From the NCBI RefSeq assembly GCF_009711205.1, contig NZ_WMIG01000006.1:156240-220239 (forward strand): a stretch of DNA of 64,000 nucleotides, written 5' to 3'. The position numbers and the translations under genes were made by a program. Positions 18,106-27,348 of the stretch are shown one piece after another. How positions within the stretch are numbered: the stretch's first letter is position 1; every line of letters starts with the position of its first letter. The notes under the pieces are model-generated. The model was given only the letters and a program-made list of their open reading frames with translations, was not told where the DNA came from and did no database searches. The stretch comes from Paracoccus litorisediminis (GTDB lineage Bacteria > Pseudomonadota > Alphaproteobacteria > Rhodobacterales > Rhodobacteraceae).

Positions 18106-18810
18106 ATGACAAAGACCCTATTCGCGGCGTTCAGCCCTTCGGAAACCGCGGCCTCGGCGGGCGGCACGGTCCAGCGCGTCTATGAGGATCTGCGGCAGCG
18201 AATCATCTCGTTCGACCTGCCGCCTGACATGACGCTGGCCCGCAATGAACTGACCGAGACCTATGGCGTCAGCCTGACCCCCCTGCGTGAGGCGCTGCAA
18301 AAGCTGCATCTGGAGGGGTTGGTCCGCATCTACCCGCAGTCCAAGACCGTGGTGACGCGCATCGACATCCCTCAGATCTACGAGGCGCATTTCCTGCGCA
18401 CGGCGCTGGAATGCGAAGTGGCGCGCAATCTGGCGCTGTCGCCCGACCGCGATCTGCTGACCCGCGCGCGCTCGATCATCCGCATGCAGGAGGCGGTGGC
18501 GCAGGACCCCAATCAGGTCACCATGTTCCAGGAACTGGACGAGGTCTTTCACAACACGCTGTTCGCGGCGGTTGGGCGCAGCCCGCTGCATCGCCTGATC
18601 CGCGAAAGGTCGGGCCATCTTGAGCGCGCCCGGCGGCTGCACAATGCGCAGGGGCGGGTATCCTCGATCATCGCCGGGCATATGGACGTCATCGACGCCA
18701 TCGAAGCTGGCGATCCCGACGCTGCGGTACGCGCGATGCGCGAGCATCTGGGCGGAACGATCTCGCAGATCGAACAGCTGCGCACGATGCATCCCGATTA
18801 CTTTTCATGA
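18106..18810 (+). CDS. GntR-family transcriptional regulator, FCD subfamily
   Basis: A 234-residue regulator. The N-terminal winged helix (residues 18-80) contains [30 protein letters not shown], the GntR helix-turn-helix with its PLREAL hallmark. The C-terminal FCD domain follows, with helical metal and effector-binding residues including Asp and His in [11 protein letters not shown] and the His of [11 protein letters not shown]. The start at 18106 has AGGA upstream; two earlier in-frame ATGs at 18058 and 18091 have no ribosome site. It probably represses the whole diacid cluster until an intermediate such as galactarate or keto-deoxyglucarate binds. Confidence 0.9.
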   Translation: MTKTLFAAFSPSETAASAGGTVQRVYEDLRQRIISFDLPPDMTLARNELTETYGVSLTPLREALQKLHLEGLVRIYPQSKTVVTRIDIPQIYEAHFLRTALECEVARNLALSPDRDLLTRARSIIRMQEAVAQDPNQVTMFQELDEVFHNTLFAAVGRSPLHRLIRERSGHLERARRLHNAQGRVSSIIAGHMDVIDAIEAGDPDAAVRAMREHLGGTISQIEQLRTMHPDYFS

Positions 18811-18866
18811 CCTTGCATCGGCCTGCCAAGGGCAGACCGCACCATCACGACAGCAGGAGGGACAAG

Positions 18867-20258
18867 ATGTCCGACGACACCACTCTGGAACGCCCGGCGG
18901 GCAAGGACTGGGCGAATGGCGCGGGATCGCCCGTGATCCGCAGCATCCGGGTCGTGCCGGTGGCGGGGCAGGACAGCATGCTGCTGAACCTGTCGGGCGC
19001 GCATGCGCCGTGGTTCACCCGCAATATCGTCCTGATCACCGATTCACGCGGCGCGACCGGGATTGGCGAGGTTCCGGGCGGCACGGCGATTCGTCAGACG
19101 CTTGAGGATGCGGCCCCCCTGCTGATCGGCCAGCCTATCGGGAATTACCGCGCCCTCATGCGGCAGGTCGGAACGACCTTTGCGGCACGCGACAGCGGCG
19201 GGCGCGGGCAGCAGACCTTCGACCTGCGCACCACGATCCACGTCGTCGCAGCGCTGGAATGCGCGCTGCTGGACCTGCTGGGCCAGTTTCTTGAGTTGCC
19301 GGTCTGCGCCCTTCTGGCCGAAGGCCAGCAGCGCAGCGAAGTCGAGATGCTGGGTTATCTGTTCTTCATCGGCGACCGGAGCCGCACCCCGCTGGGCTAC
19401 CGTTCGGGCGGCAAGGGCGATGACTGGCTGCGCCTGCGCGACGAAGTGGCCTTGGACGCGGCTTCCGTCCGCCGTCTGGCCGAGGCTGCCGAGGCCCGCT
19501 ACGGCTTCAAGGATTTCAAGCTGAAGGGCGGCGTGCTGCATGGCGAGGACGAGGCCGCCATCGTCGCCGATCTGGCCGCCAGCTTCCCCGAGGCGCGGGT
19601 AACGCTTGACCCGAACGGGGCATGGTTGCTGAAGGACGCGATCCGTTATCTGTCGCCGCTGAAAGGCGTCCTTGCCTATGCCGAGGACCCCTGCGGCCCC
19701 GAGCCGGGCTATTCCGGGCGCGAGACCATGGCCGAGTTCCGCCGCGCCACTGGCCTGCCCACCGCCACCAACATGATCGCCACCGACTGGCGCGAGATGG
19801 GCCATGCCATCCGCGCGGGCGCGGTCGATATCCCGCTGGCCGATCCGCATTTCTGGACCATGCAGGGCTCGGTCGAGGTGGCGCAGCTTTGCGACCGCTG
19901 GGGCATGACCTGGGGCTCGCATTCGAACAACCATTTCGACGTGTCGCTGATGATGTTCACGCAGGTTGCGGCGGCCGCTCCGGGCAAGATCACCGCGCTG
20001 GACACGCATTGGATCTGGCAGGACGGCCAGCGCATCACCAAGGAACCGCCGCTGATCCAAGGCGGCAAGGTGCAGGTTCCCGACCGTCCCGGCCTTGGCG
20101 TCGAGATCGACGAAGCGGCATTGGCCCAGGCGCATCGCCTGCACGAAACCCTGCCCCAGACGGCAAGGAACGATGCGGCGGCGATGCAATACCTGATCCC
20201 CGGCTGGAGCTTTCATTCCAAGACCCCGGCGCTGACCCGCGAGGGCTGGCAGGGTTAA
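18867..20258 (+). CDS. gudD: Glucarate dehydratase
   Basis: A 463-residue enolase-superfamily enzyme converting D-glucarate (and L-idarate) to 5-keto-4-deoxyglucarate. Family signatures are clear: KDFKLKGG with Lys218 and Lys220, DPNGAW with metal ligands Asp248 and Asn250, Glu273 in AEDPCGPE, Asn302 in [11 protein letters not shown] and the His of SHSNNHFD. The start at 18867 has GGAGGG upstream. It follows the regulator by 56 bases in the same direction. With galactarate dehydratase in the opposite operon it makes both common hexarates converge on one product. Confidence 0.95.
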   Translation: MSDDTTLERPAGKDWANGAGSPVIRSIRVVPVAGQDSMLLNLSGAHAPWFTRNIVLITDSRGATGIGEVPGGTAIRQTLEDAAPLLIGQPIGNYRALMRQVGTTFAARDSGGRGQQTFDLRTTIHVVAALECALLDLLGQFLELPVCALLAEGQQRSEVEMLGYLFFIGDRSRTPLGYRSGGKGDDWLRLRDEVALDAASVRRLAEAAEARYGFKDFKLKGGVLHGEDEAAIVADLAASFPEARVTLDPNGAWLLKDAIRYLSPLKGVLAYAEDPCGPEPGYSGRETMAEFRRATGLPTATNMIATDWREMGHAIRAGAVDIPLADPHFWTMQGSVEVAQLCDRWGMTWGSHSNNHFDVSLMMFTQVAAAAPGKITALDTHWIWQDGQRITKEPPLIQGGKVQVPDRPGLGVEIDEAALAQAHRLHETLPQTARNDAAAMQYLIPGWSFHSKTPALTREGWQG

Positions 20259-20279
20259 ACCCATCAGCGGCGCGGGGCT

Positions 20280-21908
20280 TTAGCGCGGAAGTCCCGCCCG
20301 CGACAGCGCGGCCAGCTCGGCTGCGACGATCACGGGATTGCGGTGGCAACTGGTGTCTCGCCAGCCGTCCTGTGTCATCATGGGCCTATGGCGGGCGGCC
20401 TTGGCGGTCCATTCCCGTGCCTCCGCTGGCCTGCCCAGTTGCATCAGCGAAATCGCCGCGCTCAGGTTCATGCGGGGTGACAGGTCGGGAACCTGCTGGA
20501 ATTCGATCACGGCCTGCGCATCACGACCCATCAGGCGATAGGCATTCCCCCTAGATGCATGCGCCGCTGGCTTCAGGTCGGGCTCCCACGCGACGGCCTG
20601 ATCGATCCATCCAAGTGCATTGCGATAGTCGCCTGCGCAGATCAGCACCTCGGCCAGACTGCTCAGCATCCGCGCATCAAAGGGCGACAACTCGACCGCC
20701 ATCCGGGCCTCGGCCACCGCGCCGTCGAAATCGCGGCGCTGTGTCCGCAGAAAGGCATTCAGCCAATGCAGCTGACGCCGGATTTCGGGCGTCAGGTCCA
20801 TGCTGCCCGTGACCTGATTGGCCAGCCGCTCGGCCTCGGCAATATGGGCGGCACCTTGGGCGCTGCGATAGGTCCAATGCGCGGCCCAATGATACCAACC
20901 CAGCTTCACCTTGAGCAGCGCCGAATCCGGGTAATGACCCAGACCCTGCGCCCAGATCCGGCCCGCGCGGTCGTTATCCTCGGAGCTGTGCGCGCCGCTA
21001 AACAGGTCAAGACCGCGCAGGTAATATCCGTATTCGCCCAATCGCGAGGGCGCGCTTTCCCATGCCTGCCGATACAGCACCCGCTTCATCGCGTTCTCCT
21101 CGCCGGTCAGGCTGGAGATGATCTGCGCGGTCACCTCATCCTGCGGCGCGACCGCATCCGGACCCGATCGGTCGAAGCGCTCGGACCACAGGCTTTGGCC
21201 GGTCGCGACATCGCTCAATTGCGCCACGATCCGTAGCCCATCGCCGCTGCGCCGGACGCTGCCGTCCAGCACGAAATCCGCCCCCAATTCACGACCGATG
21301 CGGCGCACATCCACCGGCTCGGCACCATAGCGGAACGAGGAATTGCGCGCGATGACGGTCACATCCGGGGACTTCGCCAGAATCGAGACGATATCCTCGG
21401 CCACGCCCCTGCCGATCGGATCAAGCGCCGGATCGGGGCCCAGATTGGCAAAGGGCAGCACGGCGATGCGCGGCGGCCCGGGCACGACCTGACCGGGCCT
21501 GTGCCACAGCGCAAGGATCAGCAACAGCGCCAGCAGACCCAGTACCAGCAGTCCCCGCGCCGACTGCGGACGCAACGCTTCAAGACGCACATCCTCGGAC
21601 AGGTCCAGCCGGTAGCCGCGCCGCGGCACGGTCTTGAGCAGGCTGCGATCCGTGTCGCCAAGCGCGCGTCGTATCTCGCTGATGCACTGAACCAGACTGT
21701 CATCGGTGACGGCGACGCCCTTCCAGACCGCGTCGATCAGGGCGTCCTTTTCGACCACATCGCCACGATGGCGGACCAGCTCGCGCAGCACCGCGAAGCT
21801 TTGCGCGCGCAGCGGTACATCCAGCCCCTTCGCGGTCCGCAGCGTGCCGGCCGAGAAGTTCACGATGACATCGTTCAAAACCAGTCGCGGGGTCGCAATG
21901 CCGTCCAT
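20280..21908 (-). CDS. CadC-like membrane-anchored winged-helix regulator with TPR-like C-terminus
   Basis: A 542-residue one-component regulator. Residues 8-103 are an OmpR/PhoB-type winged helix ending in TVPRRGYRLD. A single membrane helix spans about 118-135 (GLLVLGLLALLLILALW). The outside part begins PPRIAVLPFANLGPDPALDPIGRGVAEDI, the TolB-like/adenylate-cyclase-associated segment, and continues into helical repeats with PFDARMLSSLAEVLICAGDYRNA that read as TPRs. It is convergent with gudD, 21 bases apart, so the two share a terminator region. Signal and targets are unknown. Such genes are often orphan regulators of virulence, acid or envelope functions. Confidence 0.85.
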   Translation of the reverse strand: MDGIATPRLVLNDVIVNFSAGTLRTAKGLDVPLRAQSFAVLRELVRHRGDVVEKDALIDAVWKGVAVTDDSLVQCISEIRRALGDTDRSLLKTVPRRGYRLDLSEDVRLEALRPQSARGLLVLGLLALLLILALWHRPGQVVPGPPRIAVLPFANLGPDPALDPIGRGVAEDIVSILAKSPDVTVIARNSSFRYGAEPVDVRRIGRELGADFVLDGSVRRSGDGLRIVAQLSDVATGQSLWSERFDRSGPDAVAPQDEVTAQIISSLTGEENAMKRVLYRQAWESAPSRLGEYGYYLRGLDLFSGAHSSEDNDRAGRIWAQGLGHYPDSALLKVKLGWYHWAAHWTYRSAQGAAHIAEAERLANQVTGSMDLTPEIRRQLHWLNAFLRTQRRDFDGAVAEARMAVELSPFDARMLSSLAEVLICAGDYRNALGWIDQAVAWEPDLKPAAHASRGNAYRLMGRDAQAVIEFQQVPDLSPRMNLSAAISLMQLGRPAEAREWTAKAARHRPMMTQDGWRDTSCHRNPVIVAAELAALSRAGLPR

Positions 21909-22086
21909 CCGCTACTCCCAGCAGAAAGAACCAAGCCTTTCCCTGAAAGATACCTCAGCCCCGCGCCCCGGCTGCCATGACCTTTCGTCCAAATTTCGTG
22001 AAGTTTCGGCGCGGTTTCAGGACAGGCAAAGATCAGTCCTGCTGACCTGTTCTTGTGCAACGCATGATCGCTGACAGGAGTATCCC

Positions 22087-22293
22087 ATGATCGCCTTGGT
22101 CATTGCCGCCTGCCTGAACACGACTCAGGAGTGCCGCAACTTTCAACTGCTCTACGACCCTTACGAGGTCTCGATGATGACCTGCATGGTCGCGGGCCAG
22201 CCGCAGGTCGCCCGCTGGCAGGTGCAGAACCCCAAATGGCAGATCTCGCGCTGGCATTGCGAGATGCAGGACACCCGCAGCTCCAGCCTGTGA
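22087..22293 (+). CDS. Small cysteine-containing protein of unknown function
   Basis: A 68-residue protein, start supported by AGGAG 8 bases upstream. It has four cysteines (9, 16, 33 and 58) and a weakly hydrophobic N-terminus (MIALVIAACLN), so it may be secreted and disulphide-bonded. Tryptophans cluster in the last third. I do not recognise the family. It lies between the membrane regulator and the glycan cassette and shares an operon with neither for certain. Confidence 0.6.
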   Translation: MIALVIAACLNTTQECRNFQLLYDPYEVSMMTCMVAGQPQVARWQVQNPKWQISRWHCEMQDTRSSSL

Positions 22294-22431
22294 CCGCCGC
22301 AGATTTGGGCTGCAGCAGACCTATCCAAATGTTCAGGTGCGGGCGTAGACAAATTCAATTGGCGGTTGCCCATTCGTGCTATGGTCAAAGTGTGAGGTTT
22401 CGTTCGGTTTGCCTTTTGTGAGGCCGTGTTT

Positions 22432-23544
22432 ATGAGTAGCTCCCCTGTTTTCGTAACCCGACCCGTTCTGCCTTCCCTCACTGACATCATGCCTTTCCTT
22501 GAAAGGATATGGACCAGCCGGGTTCTGTCTAACAACGGACCGCTCTTGCAGCAGTTCGAGGCAGATCTGGCGCGGTATCTGGGGGTAGAGTTCCTGAGCA
22601 TCGTCTGCAACGCCTCGCTGGGGTTGGTGCTGGCGTTGCGTCATTACGGCATTACCGGCGAAGTGATCACCTCGCCGTTTTCCTTTGTCGCCACCAGTCA
22701 TGCCATCCGCTGGGCCGGGGCCGAACCGGTCTTTGCCGATATCGACCCGCATACGCTGAATCTTGATCCGGCGGCGGTCGAGGCAAGTATCACCCCGCGA
22801 ACGCAGGCGATCATGGCCGTGCATTGTTACGGCATCCCCTGCGATACCGAGGGGCTGGCCGCCGTCGCGCGCCGTCACGGGCTGAGGCTGATCTACGACG
22901 CCGCCCATGCCTTTGGCGTGCGCAAGAACGGACATCCGCTGGTGGCCGAGGGCGATCTTTCGGTTCTGAGTTTCCACGCAACCAAGGTCTTCAACAGTTT
23001 CGAGGGCGGGGCGATCGTTTCCCCGGACCGGGAAACCAAGCTGGCACTGGACCGGCTGGCGAATTACGGGATCGTCGATGAGGTCACGGTCTCGGAAATC
23101 GGGCTGAACACCAAGATGAGCGAGCTGCATGCCGCCGTCGGGCTGGCCCTGCTGCCCCGCATCGACGAAATCATCGACGCTCGCGATCATCTGGCCAACC
23201 GCTACTGGCAGGCGTTGTCGCAGGTCCCGGGGCTGCATTGCCTGTGCCCGCCCGGCCAGCCGGGTCAGAACTCCTACATGTTCCCGATCCGGGTCGGCCC
23301 CGAATACCCGATGAGTCGTGACGCGCTGCACGCCAGGTTGAAAGAGGATGGGATCTTTGCCCGGCGCTACTTCCACCCGCTGATCTCGGATCTGCCGATG
23401 TATCGCGACCTGCCCTCGGCCGCGCCCGAGAATCTGCCCAATGCGCGCCCCGCCGGTGAGCAGATCCTGTGCCTGCCTTTGTATCCGGACCTGCCGGAAG
23501 CAGATCAGGACCGCGTGATCGGGATCGTCAGTCAGCCATGCTGA
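22432..23544 (+). CDS. DegT/DnrJ/EryC1/StrS sugar aminotransferase
   Basis: A 370-residue PLP-dependent aminotransferase that typically puts an amino group on a nucleotide-linked 3- or 4-keto sugar for surface glycans. The PLP lysine is in SFHATKVFNSFEGG, with the acidic partner in IYDAAHAFGV. The ATG at 22432 has TGAGG 8 bases upstream; the GTG two codons earlier is too close to it. First gene of a three-gene unit overlapping by 7 and 4 bases. No sugar-nucleotide synthase is nearby, so its substrate must be made elsewhere. Confidence 0.88.
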   Translation: MSSSPVFVTRPVLPSLTDIMPFLERIWTSRVLSNNGPLLQQFEADLARYLGVEFLSIVCNASLGLVLALRHYGITGEVITSPFSFVATSHAIRWAGAEPVFADIDPHTLNLDPAAVEASITPRTQAIMAVHCYGIPCDTEGLAAVARRHGLRLIYDAAHAFGVRKNGHPLVAEGDLSVLSFHATKVFNSFEGGAIVSPDRETKLALDRLANYGIVDEVTVSEIGLNTKMSELHAAVGLALLPRIDEIIDARDHLANRYWQALSQVPGLHCLCPPGQPGQNSYMFPIRVGPEYPMSRDALHARLKEDGIFARRYFHPLISDLPMYRDLPSAAPENLPNARPAGEQILCLPLYPDLPEADQDRVIGIVSQPC

Positions 23545-24590
23545 ATTCAGCCCTGATTTCGCGGAATCTCGCGCGGCTATTGCGACGGGGGCCGACAGAC
23601 CTGTCCAGCTTCGCCATTGAGCGTCGCGAACTTTGCCCGGCCGAAGAGGTGACCCGCCCCCCGGCCCTTCATCCTGATGGCGCGATGGACCGGATCATCG
23701 CCCTATCCCCCTGGCGCGACTGGGAGGTTGAGCGCGGGTTGATCGCCGGAACCCCGATCCTGCACGCCCCAACCGAGGCCCTGATCCTGCCGGATGTGGT
23801 TCTGGCCGGGGCCTATCTGTATCGCGGCGGTGCCAAGGAACGCATCGGCCATGGCGAGGCCCGGATGCTGGACCCCGACCTGCCGCCCAGTCAGACGATA
23901 CCCGAAGCGTGTCTGGTCTCGGGCTGGACGGGTGCGGATTTCTTCGGGAATTTCATGCAGGACAGCCTGCCGCTTGAAATGATCCCCGGCGACGACGCGC
24001 CCCGGATCGCAGCACCGACCAAGCCCTATTCCCATGCATCCGGCTACCGCGTGCTGCTGGACCTGCCCGAGCCGCCAATGCCGCGCCATGCCAGAATCGG
24101 ACGGCTGACGATCTATCGCGACTTCTCACAAAACAGCTTCAAGCTGGCGCGCTACCGGCAGTTACGCGCCCGCTTGCGCAGCGCAATCGGCACGTTTCCA
24201 TCGCCGAAGGGCATCTTCATCCGGCGCGGCAGCACGCAGGGCGAGCCGCGCTGGCTGAAGAACGAAGAACAGCTTGAGGAAATGCTGGGCAAACTGCGGT
24301 TTGACATCATCGACCCGGACCAGATGCAGGCCGATACGATTGCCCGGATCGCGCTGGATGCACCCGTTGTCGTCTCGGTCGAGGGCAGCCATCTGGGCCA
24401 TGCTCTCTATGCATTGGCCGATGGCGGCGCCTTCCTTGTCATTCAACCTCCCAACCGTTTCGCCATGCCCTACAAAGAGGTCGCGGACTGTCTGGGCATG
24501 CGTTTCGGATTTGTGGTCGGTCATCCCGATCACGGCGGATTTAACGTTGATTTAAAGGAAATCCATTACATGCTGGAGCGTCTTGCATGA
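23538..24590 (+). CDS. GT61 (DUF563) family glycosyltransferase
   Basis: A 350-residue protein of the capsule-biosynthesis glycosyltransferase 61 type. Features include SGWTGADFFGNFMQDSLPLEM near residue 130, KGIFIRRGSTQGEPRWLKNE, and the C-terminal VVVSVEGSHLGHALYALADG, the conserved acceptor/donor motif EGSHLGH of that family. It starts at 23538, overlapping the aminotransferase stop by 7 bases. No membrane anchor is apparent, so it acts in the cytoplasm. Sugar specificity is unknown. Confidence 0.85.
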   Translation: MLNSALISRNLARLLRRGPTDLSSFAIERRELCPAEEVTRPPALHPDGAMDRIIALSPWRDWEVERGLIAGTPILHAPTEALILPDVVLAGAYLYRGGAKERIGHGEARMLDPDLPPSQTIPEACLVSGWTGADFFGNFMQDSLPLEMIPGDDAPRIAAPTKPYSHASGYRVLLDLPEPPMPRHARIGRLTIYRDFSQNSFKLARYRQLRARLRSAIGTFPSPKGIFIRRGSTQGEPRWLKNEEQLEEMLGKLRFDIIDPDQMQADTIARIALDAPVVVSVEGSHLGHALYALADGGAFLVIQPPNRFAMPYKEVADCLGMRFGFVVGHPDHGGFNVDLKEIHYMLERLA

Positions 24591-25834
24591 GAGGTGACAA
24601 TATCGAAGGTCCGAACGAACTGATCCTGCTGCCATCGCTTTCCGCGTATCGTGGACCTCGAGGCGGGCTGGTCCTGACCAGGAAATACATGGAAGGCGCG
24701 GCCCAATATGCCCGGAACTGGCCCGGCCCGGTGACCAGCCTTGTCCGTTTGGACCCGCAGCCCACCACCGACATGGACCATCAGGAATACCTGCCGGGCG
24801 AGGATGAGACCGGGCTGGAACTGCGCCCCGAGGTCGGCCCCGAATTGGCCCAACGACTGTCGAGTGCCGCGCAAGTCGTGGGCTTCCTGTCCCGCGACGA
24901 CGCTCCGATGCTGGAGCTTTGCCAAAGCATCGGGCTGCCGATGGTCTTTGTATCCGAATATTCCCCCCGCACCGAGAGGCAAATTCTTGCTTCGGAGCAG
25001 TTGCACCCGTTGAGGCGCCTGCGTCGCCACGTCTGGCTGTGGCGCAGCGAGCGTATCCGCCGCGACATGCTGCGTCGCGCCGCCGGTCTGCAATGCAGCG
25101 GCACGCCAACCTTTGAAAATTATAAGGGTCTGTGCGCTGACACCCACCTGTTCTTCGACAACCGTGTGCGGGCCGCCGAGGTGATCTCGGATGCGGCCAT
25201 GCAGGCCAAGCTGACGCGCCTGCAGGCGGGTGAACCGCTGCGACTGGTCTTTGGCGGGCGCTTCGTGCCGATGAAGGGGGTAATGGAACTGCCCCGCGTC
25301 GCATCAGAACTGCGCCGCATGAACGTGCCCTTCATTTTTGACATCTGCGGTTCGGGTCCGCAGGAGGCCGAGCTTCGGGCCAGTATCCAGGCCAATGGCC
25401 TGCAGGACGTCATGATCCTGCGTGGGGTGTTGGATTTCCAGACCGGCTGGGTTCCCTTCCTGCGCGACACCTCGGACATATTTGTCTGCTGCCACACGCA
25501 GGGCGACCCATCCTGCACCTATCCCGAGGTGATGTCCTGTGGCGTCCCCATCGCGGGCTATGCCAATGACGCCTTCCGGGGCATTGTCGAAACCTCGGGT
25601 TCGGGCTGGCAGGTGCCAATCTTTGACGCGCCCGCGCTGGCGCGACGCATTGCCGAATTGCACCGCGATCGCGCGCAGATCGCCGAGGCCGCCCTGCGCG
25701 CCCGCGATTTCGCCCGCCAGCATGTGTTCGAAACGACATTCGCCGCCCGTACCGCGCATTTCATCCGCACCAGCCGTCTGCCCGAGGGCCTGAAGCCCGG
25801 CCCGCATGCGGCGCATGTCCATGACCGGACCTGA
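24587..25834 (+). CDS. GT4-family glycosyltransferase
   Basis: A 415-residue GT-B fold glycosyltransferase. The C-terminal domain has LRLVFGGRFVPMKGVMELPRV (donor-binding glycine and lysine), then the retaining-GT4 E-x7-E like region TYPEVMSCGVPIAGY. The N-terminal domain is divergent and contains a basic stretch (RRLRRHVWLWRSERIRR) that could bind membrane. It overlaps the GT61 gene by 4 bases, so all three are one translated unit, presumably extending or decorating a polysaccharide or lipid-linked glycan. Confidence 0.85.
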   Translation: MRGDNIEGPNELILLPSLSAYRGPRGGLVLTRKYMEGAAQYARNWPGPVTSLVRLDPQPTTDMDHQEYLPGEDETGLELRPEVGPELAQRLSSAAQVVGFLSRDDAPMLELCQSIGLPMVFVSEYSPRTERQILASEQLHPLRRLRRHVWLWRSERIRRDMLRRAAGLQCSGTPTFENYKGLCADTHLFFDNRVRAAEVISDAAMQAKLTRLQAGEPLRLVFGGRFVPMKGVMELPRVASELRRMNVPFIFDICGSGPQEAELRASIQANGLQDVMILRGVLDFQTGWVPFLRDTSDIFVCCHTQGDPSCTYPEVMSCGVPIAGYANDAFRGIVETSGSGWQVPIFDAPALARRIAELHRDRAQIAEAALRARDFARQHVFETTFAARTAHFIRTSRLPEGLKPGPHAAHVHDRT

Positions 25835-26015
25835 CCGTCCGGCATGATCGCGGCGGACACGGGTGAAAGGCATTACACAGTGGCTGGAGAAGGTCACGGA
25901 TCGGGAATATCTCGGCTAAGCCGGTGTCGGGGCCTTGACGCCTGCGGCGATACCGGACGCAATGCCGCATCCGCAGGGGCCTTGCCCCCGCGAGGCAAAG
26001 CAGGACGGAACCGAC

Positions 26016-26717
26016 GTGACCCAGACATTCGCCTTTGATCCGGCCCCGGTGCCGACCCTTCCCATTGCGGGCAGTGACCAGCTGTTTCCCGTCCGTCGCA
26101 TCTATTGCGTCGGACGCAATTTCGCCGAACACGCGATCGAGATGGGCCACGATCCCGACAAGGAGCCGCCCTTCTTCTTTCAGAAGAACCCGGATGCCAT
26201 CGTCCCGCCGGGCGGAGATTTCCCCTACCCCACCCAATCCTCGGACGTGCATCACGAGGTCGAGCTGGTCGTCGCGCTGAAATCCGGCGGCACCGATATC
26301 GCACTGGAACAGGCGCTGGATTGCGTCTTTGGCTACGGCGTCGGTCTGGACATGACCCGGCGCGACCTGCAGGCCGTCGCCAAAAAAATGGGCCGCCCCT
26401 GGGAAATCGCCAAATCTTTCGAGGCCTCGGCCCCCTGCGGCGCCATCCAACCGATCGCGCAGGTCGGCCACCCGGCGAAAGGCGCGCTTGTCGCCAAGGT
26501 GAACGGCGAATTGCGCCAGCAGGGCGACCTTGACCAGATGATCTGGAAAGTGCCCGAGATGATCGCCTATCTGTCGCGATTCTTCGAACTTCGTGCGGGC
26601 GACCTGATCATGGCCGGGACCCCTGCCGGGGTCGGCGCGGTGATTCCCGGCGACCGTATCACCGCCGCAATCGAGGGCGTTGGCGAAATCACCGTGACTG
26701 TGGTTGCCCAACGCTAA
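26016..26717 (+). CDS. Fumarylacetoacetate hydrolase-family protein
   Basis: A 233-residue FAH-domain enzyme. The start is taken as GTG at 26016 because AGGACGG lies 7 bases upstream and the length then matches the short FAH family (fumarylpyruvate hydrolase, acylpyruvase, oxaloacetate tautomerase). Metal ligands are visible as Glu and Glu in VHHEVELVVAL and Asp in GYGVGLDMTRRDLQ. The N-terminus RIYCVGRNFAEHA is standard. It is monocistronic, followed by a GC hairpin. Acylpyruvate or fumarylpyruvate hydrolysis is most likely, but the substrate is open. Confidence 0.85.
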   Translation: MTQTFAFDPAPVPTLPIAGSDQLFPVRRIYCVGRNFAEHAIEMGHDPDKEPPFFFQKNPDAIVPPGGDFPYPTQSSDVHHEVELVVALKSGGTDIALEQALDCVFGYGVGLDMTRRDLQAVAKKMGRPWEIAKSFEASAPCGAIQPIAQVGHPAKGALVAKVNGELRQQGDLDQMIWKVPEMIAYLSRFFELRAGDLIMAGTPAGVGAVIPGDRITAAIEGVGEITVTVVAQR

Positions 26718-26736
26718 TACCCGGCGAAACCCTTGA

Positions 26737-26760
26737 CGAAAGGGGATTCCTCCCCTTTCG
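26737..26760. terminator. Hairpin after the FAH-family gene
   Basis: Perfect 10-bp stem CGAAAGGGGA / TCCCCTTTCG with loop TTCC, 19 bases after the FAH stop. No T tract follows on either strand, so termination strength is uncertain. Confidence 0.5.
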
Positions 26761-26868
26761 AAACCCGGAATAGTTGCATGCAAGTTTTATCACGATTTAT
26801 CCGATAGACTATTTGTATCGACTGTGGGATAACATTCTCCAGCCCTGCAAGTTTCGAGGTTTGAGCAG

Positions 26869-27342
26869 ATGTTGGACCTGGACCTGATTGACCGCAAAAT
26901 CGTCGCCGAGTTGATGCGCGACGCCAGCATGCCGATCTCGCAGATCGCAGAGAAGGTCGGCCTGTCCCAGACCCCGTGCTGGAAACGCATCCAGAAGCTG
27001 GAAACGAATGGCGTGCTGACCGGACGCGTCGCCATGGCCAATCCCGCCCATCTGGGTTTCGACACCATCGTCTTCATCGAAATCGAGGCCCCCGATCACA
27101 GCGCCGAATGGCGCGAGCAGTTCGGCCGTGTGGTGCAGACCATGCCCGAGATCATGGAGGCGCATCGCATGGCGGGTGAAATGGACTACCTGCTGCGGGT
27201 GGCGGTGCCGAACATGGCGGCGTTTGATTCCTTCTACAAACGCCTGACCGAGGCGCTGCCGATCAAAAGCGTGACCTCGCATTTCTCGTTGGAACGCATC
27301 CGCTTCACCACGGCCTATCCGGTGGACACCCGGCATCGGTAG
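26869..27342 (+). CDS. Lrp/AsnC-family transcriptional regulator
   Basis: A 157-residue regulator. The N-terminal helix-turn-helix reads MPISQIAEKVGLSQTPCWKRIQKLETNGVL, then the RAM/AsnC ligand domain with FVEIEAP-like strands and HRMAGEMDYLLRVAVPNM. The family controls amino-acid catabolism or uptake, usually of a divergent neighbour. Here its nearest upstream gene is the FAH-family hydrolase in the same direction and the gene downstream is convergent, so the target is not obvious. Confidence 0.92.
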   Translation: MLDLDLIDRKIVAELMRDASMPISQIAEKVGLSQTPCWKRIQKLETNGVLTGRVAMANPAHLGFDTIVFIEIEAPDHSAEWREQFGRVVQTMPEIMEAHRMAGEMDYLLRVAVPNMAAFDSFYKRLTEALPIKSVTSHFSLERIRFTTAYPVDTRHR

Positions 27343-27348
27343 GGGTGG

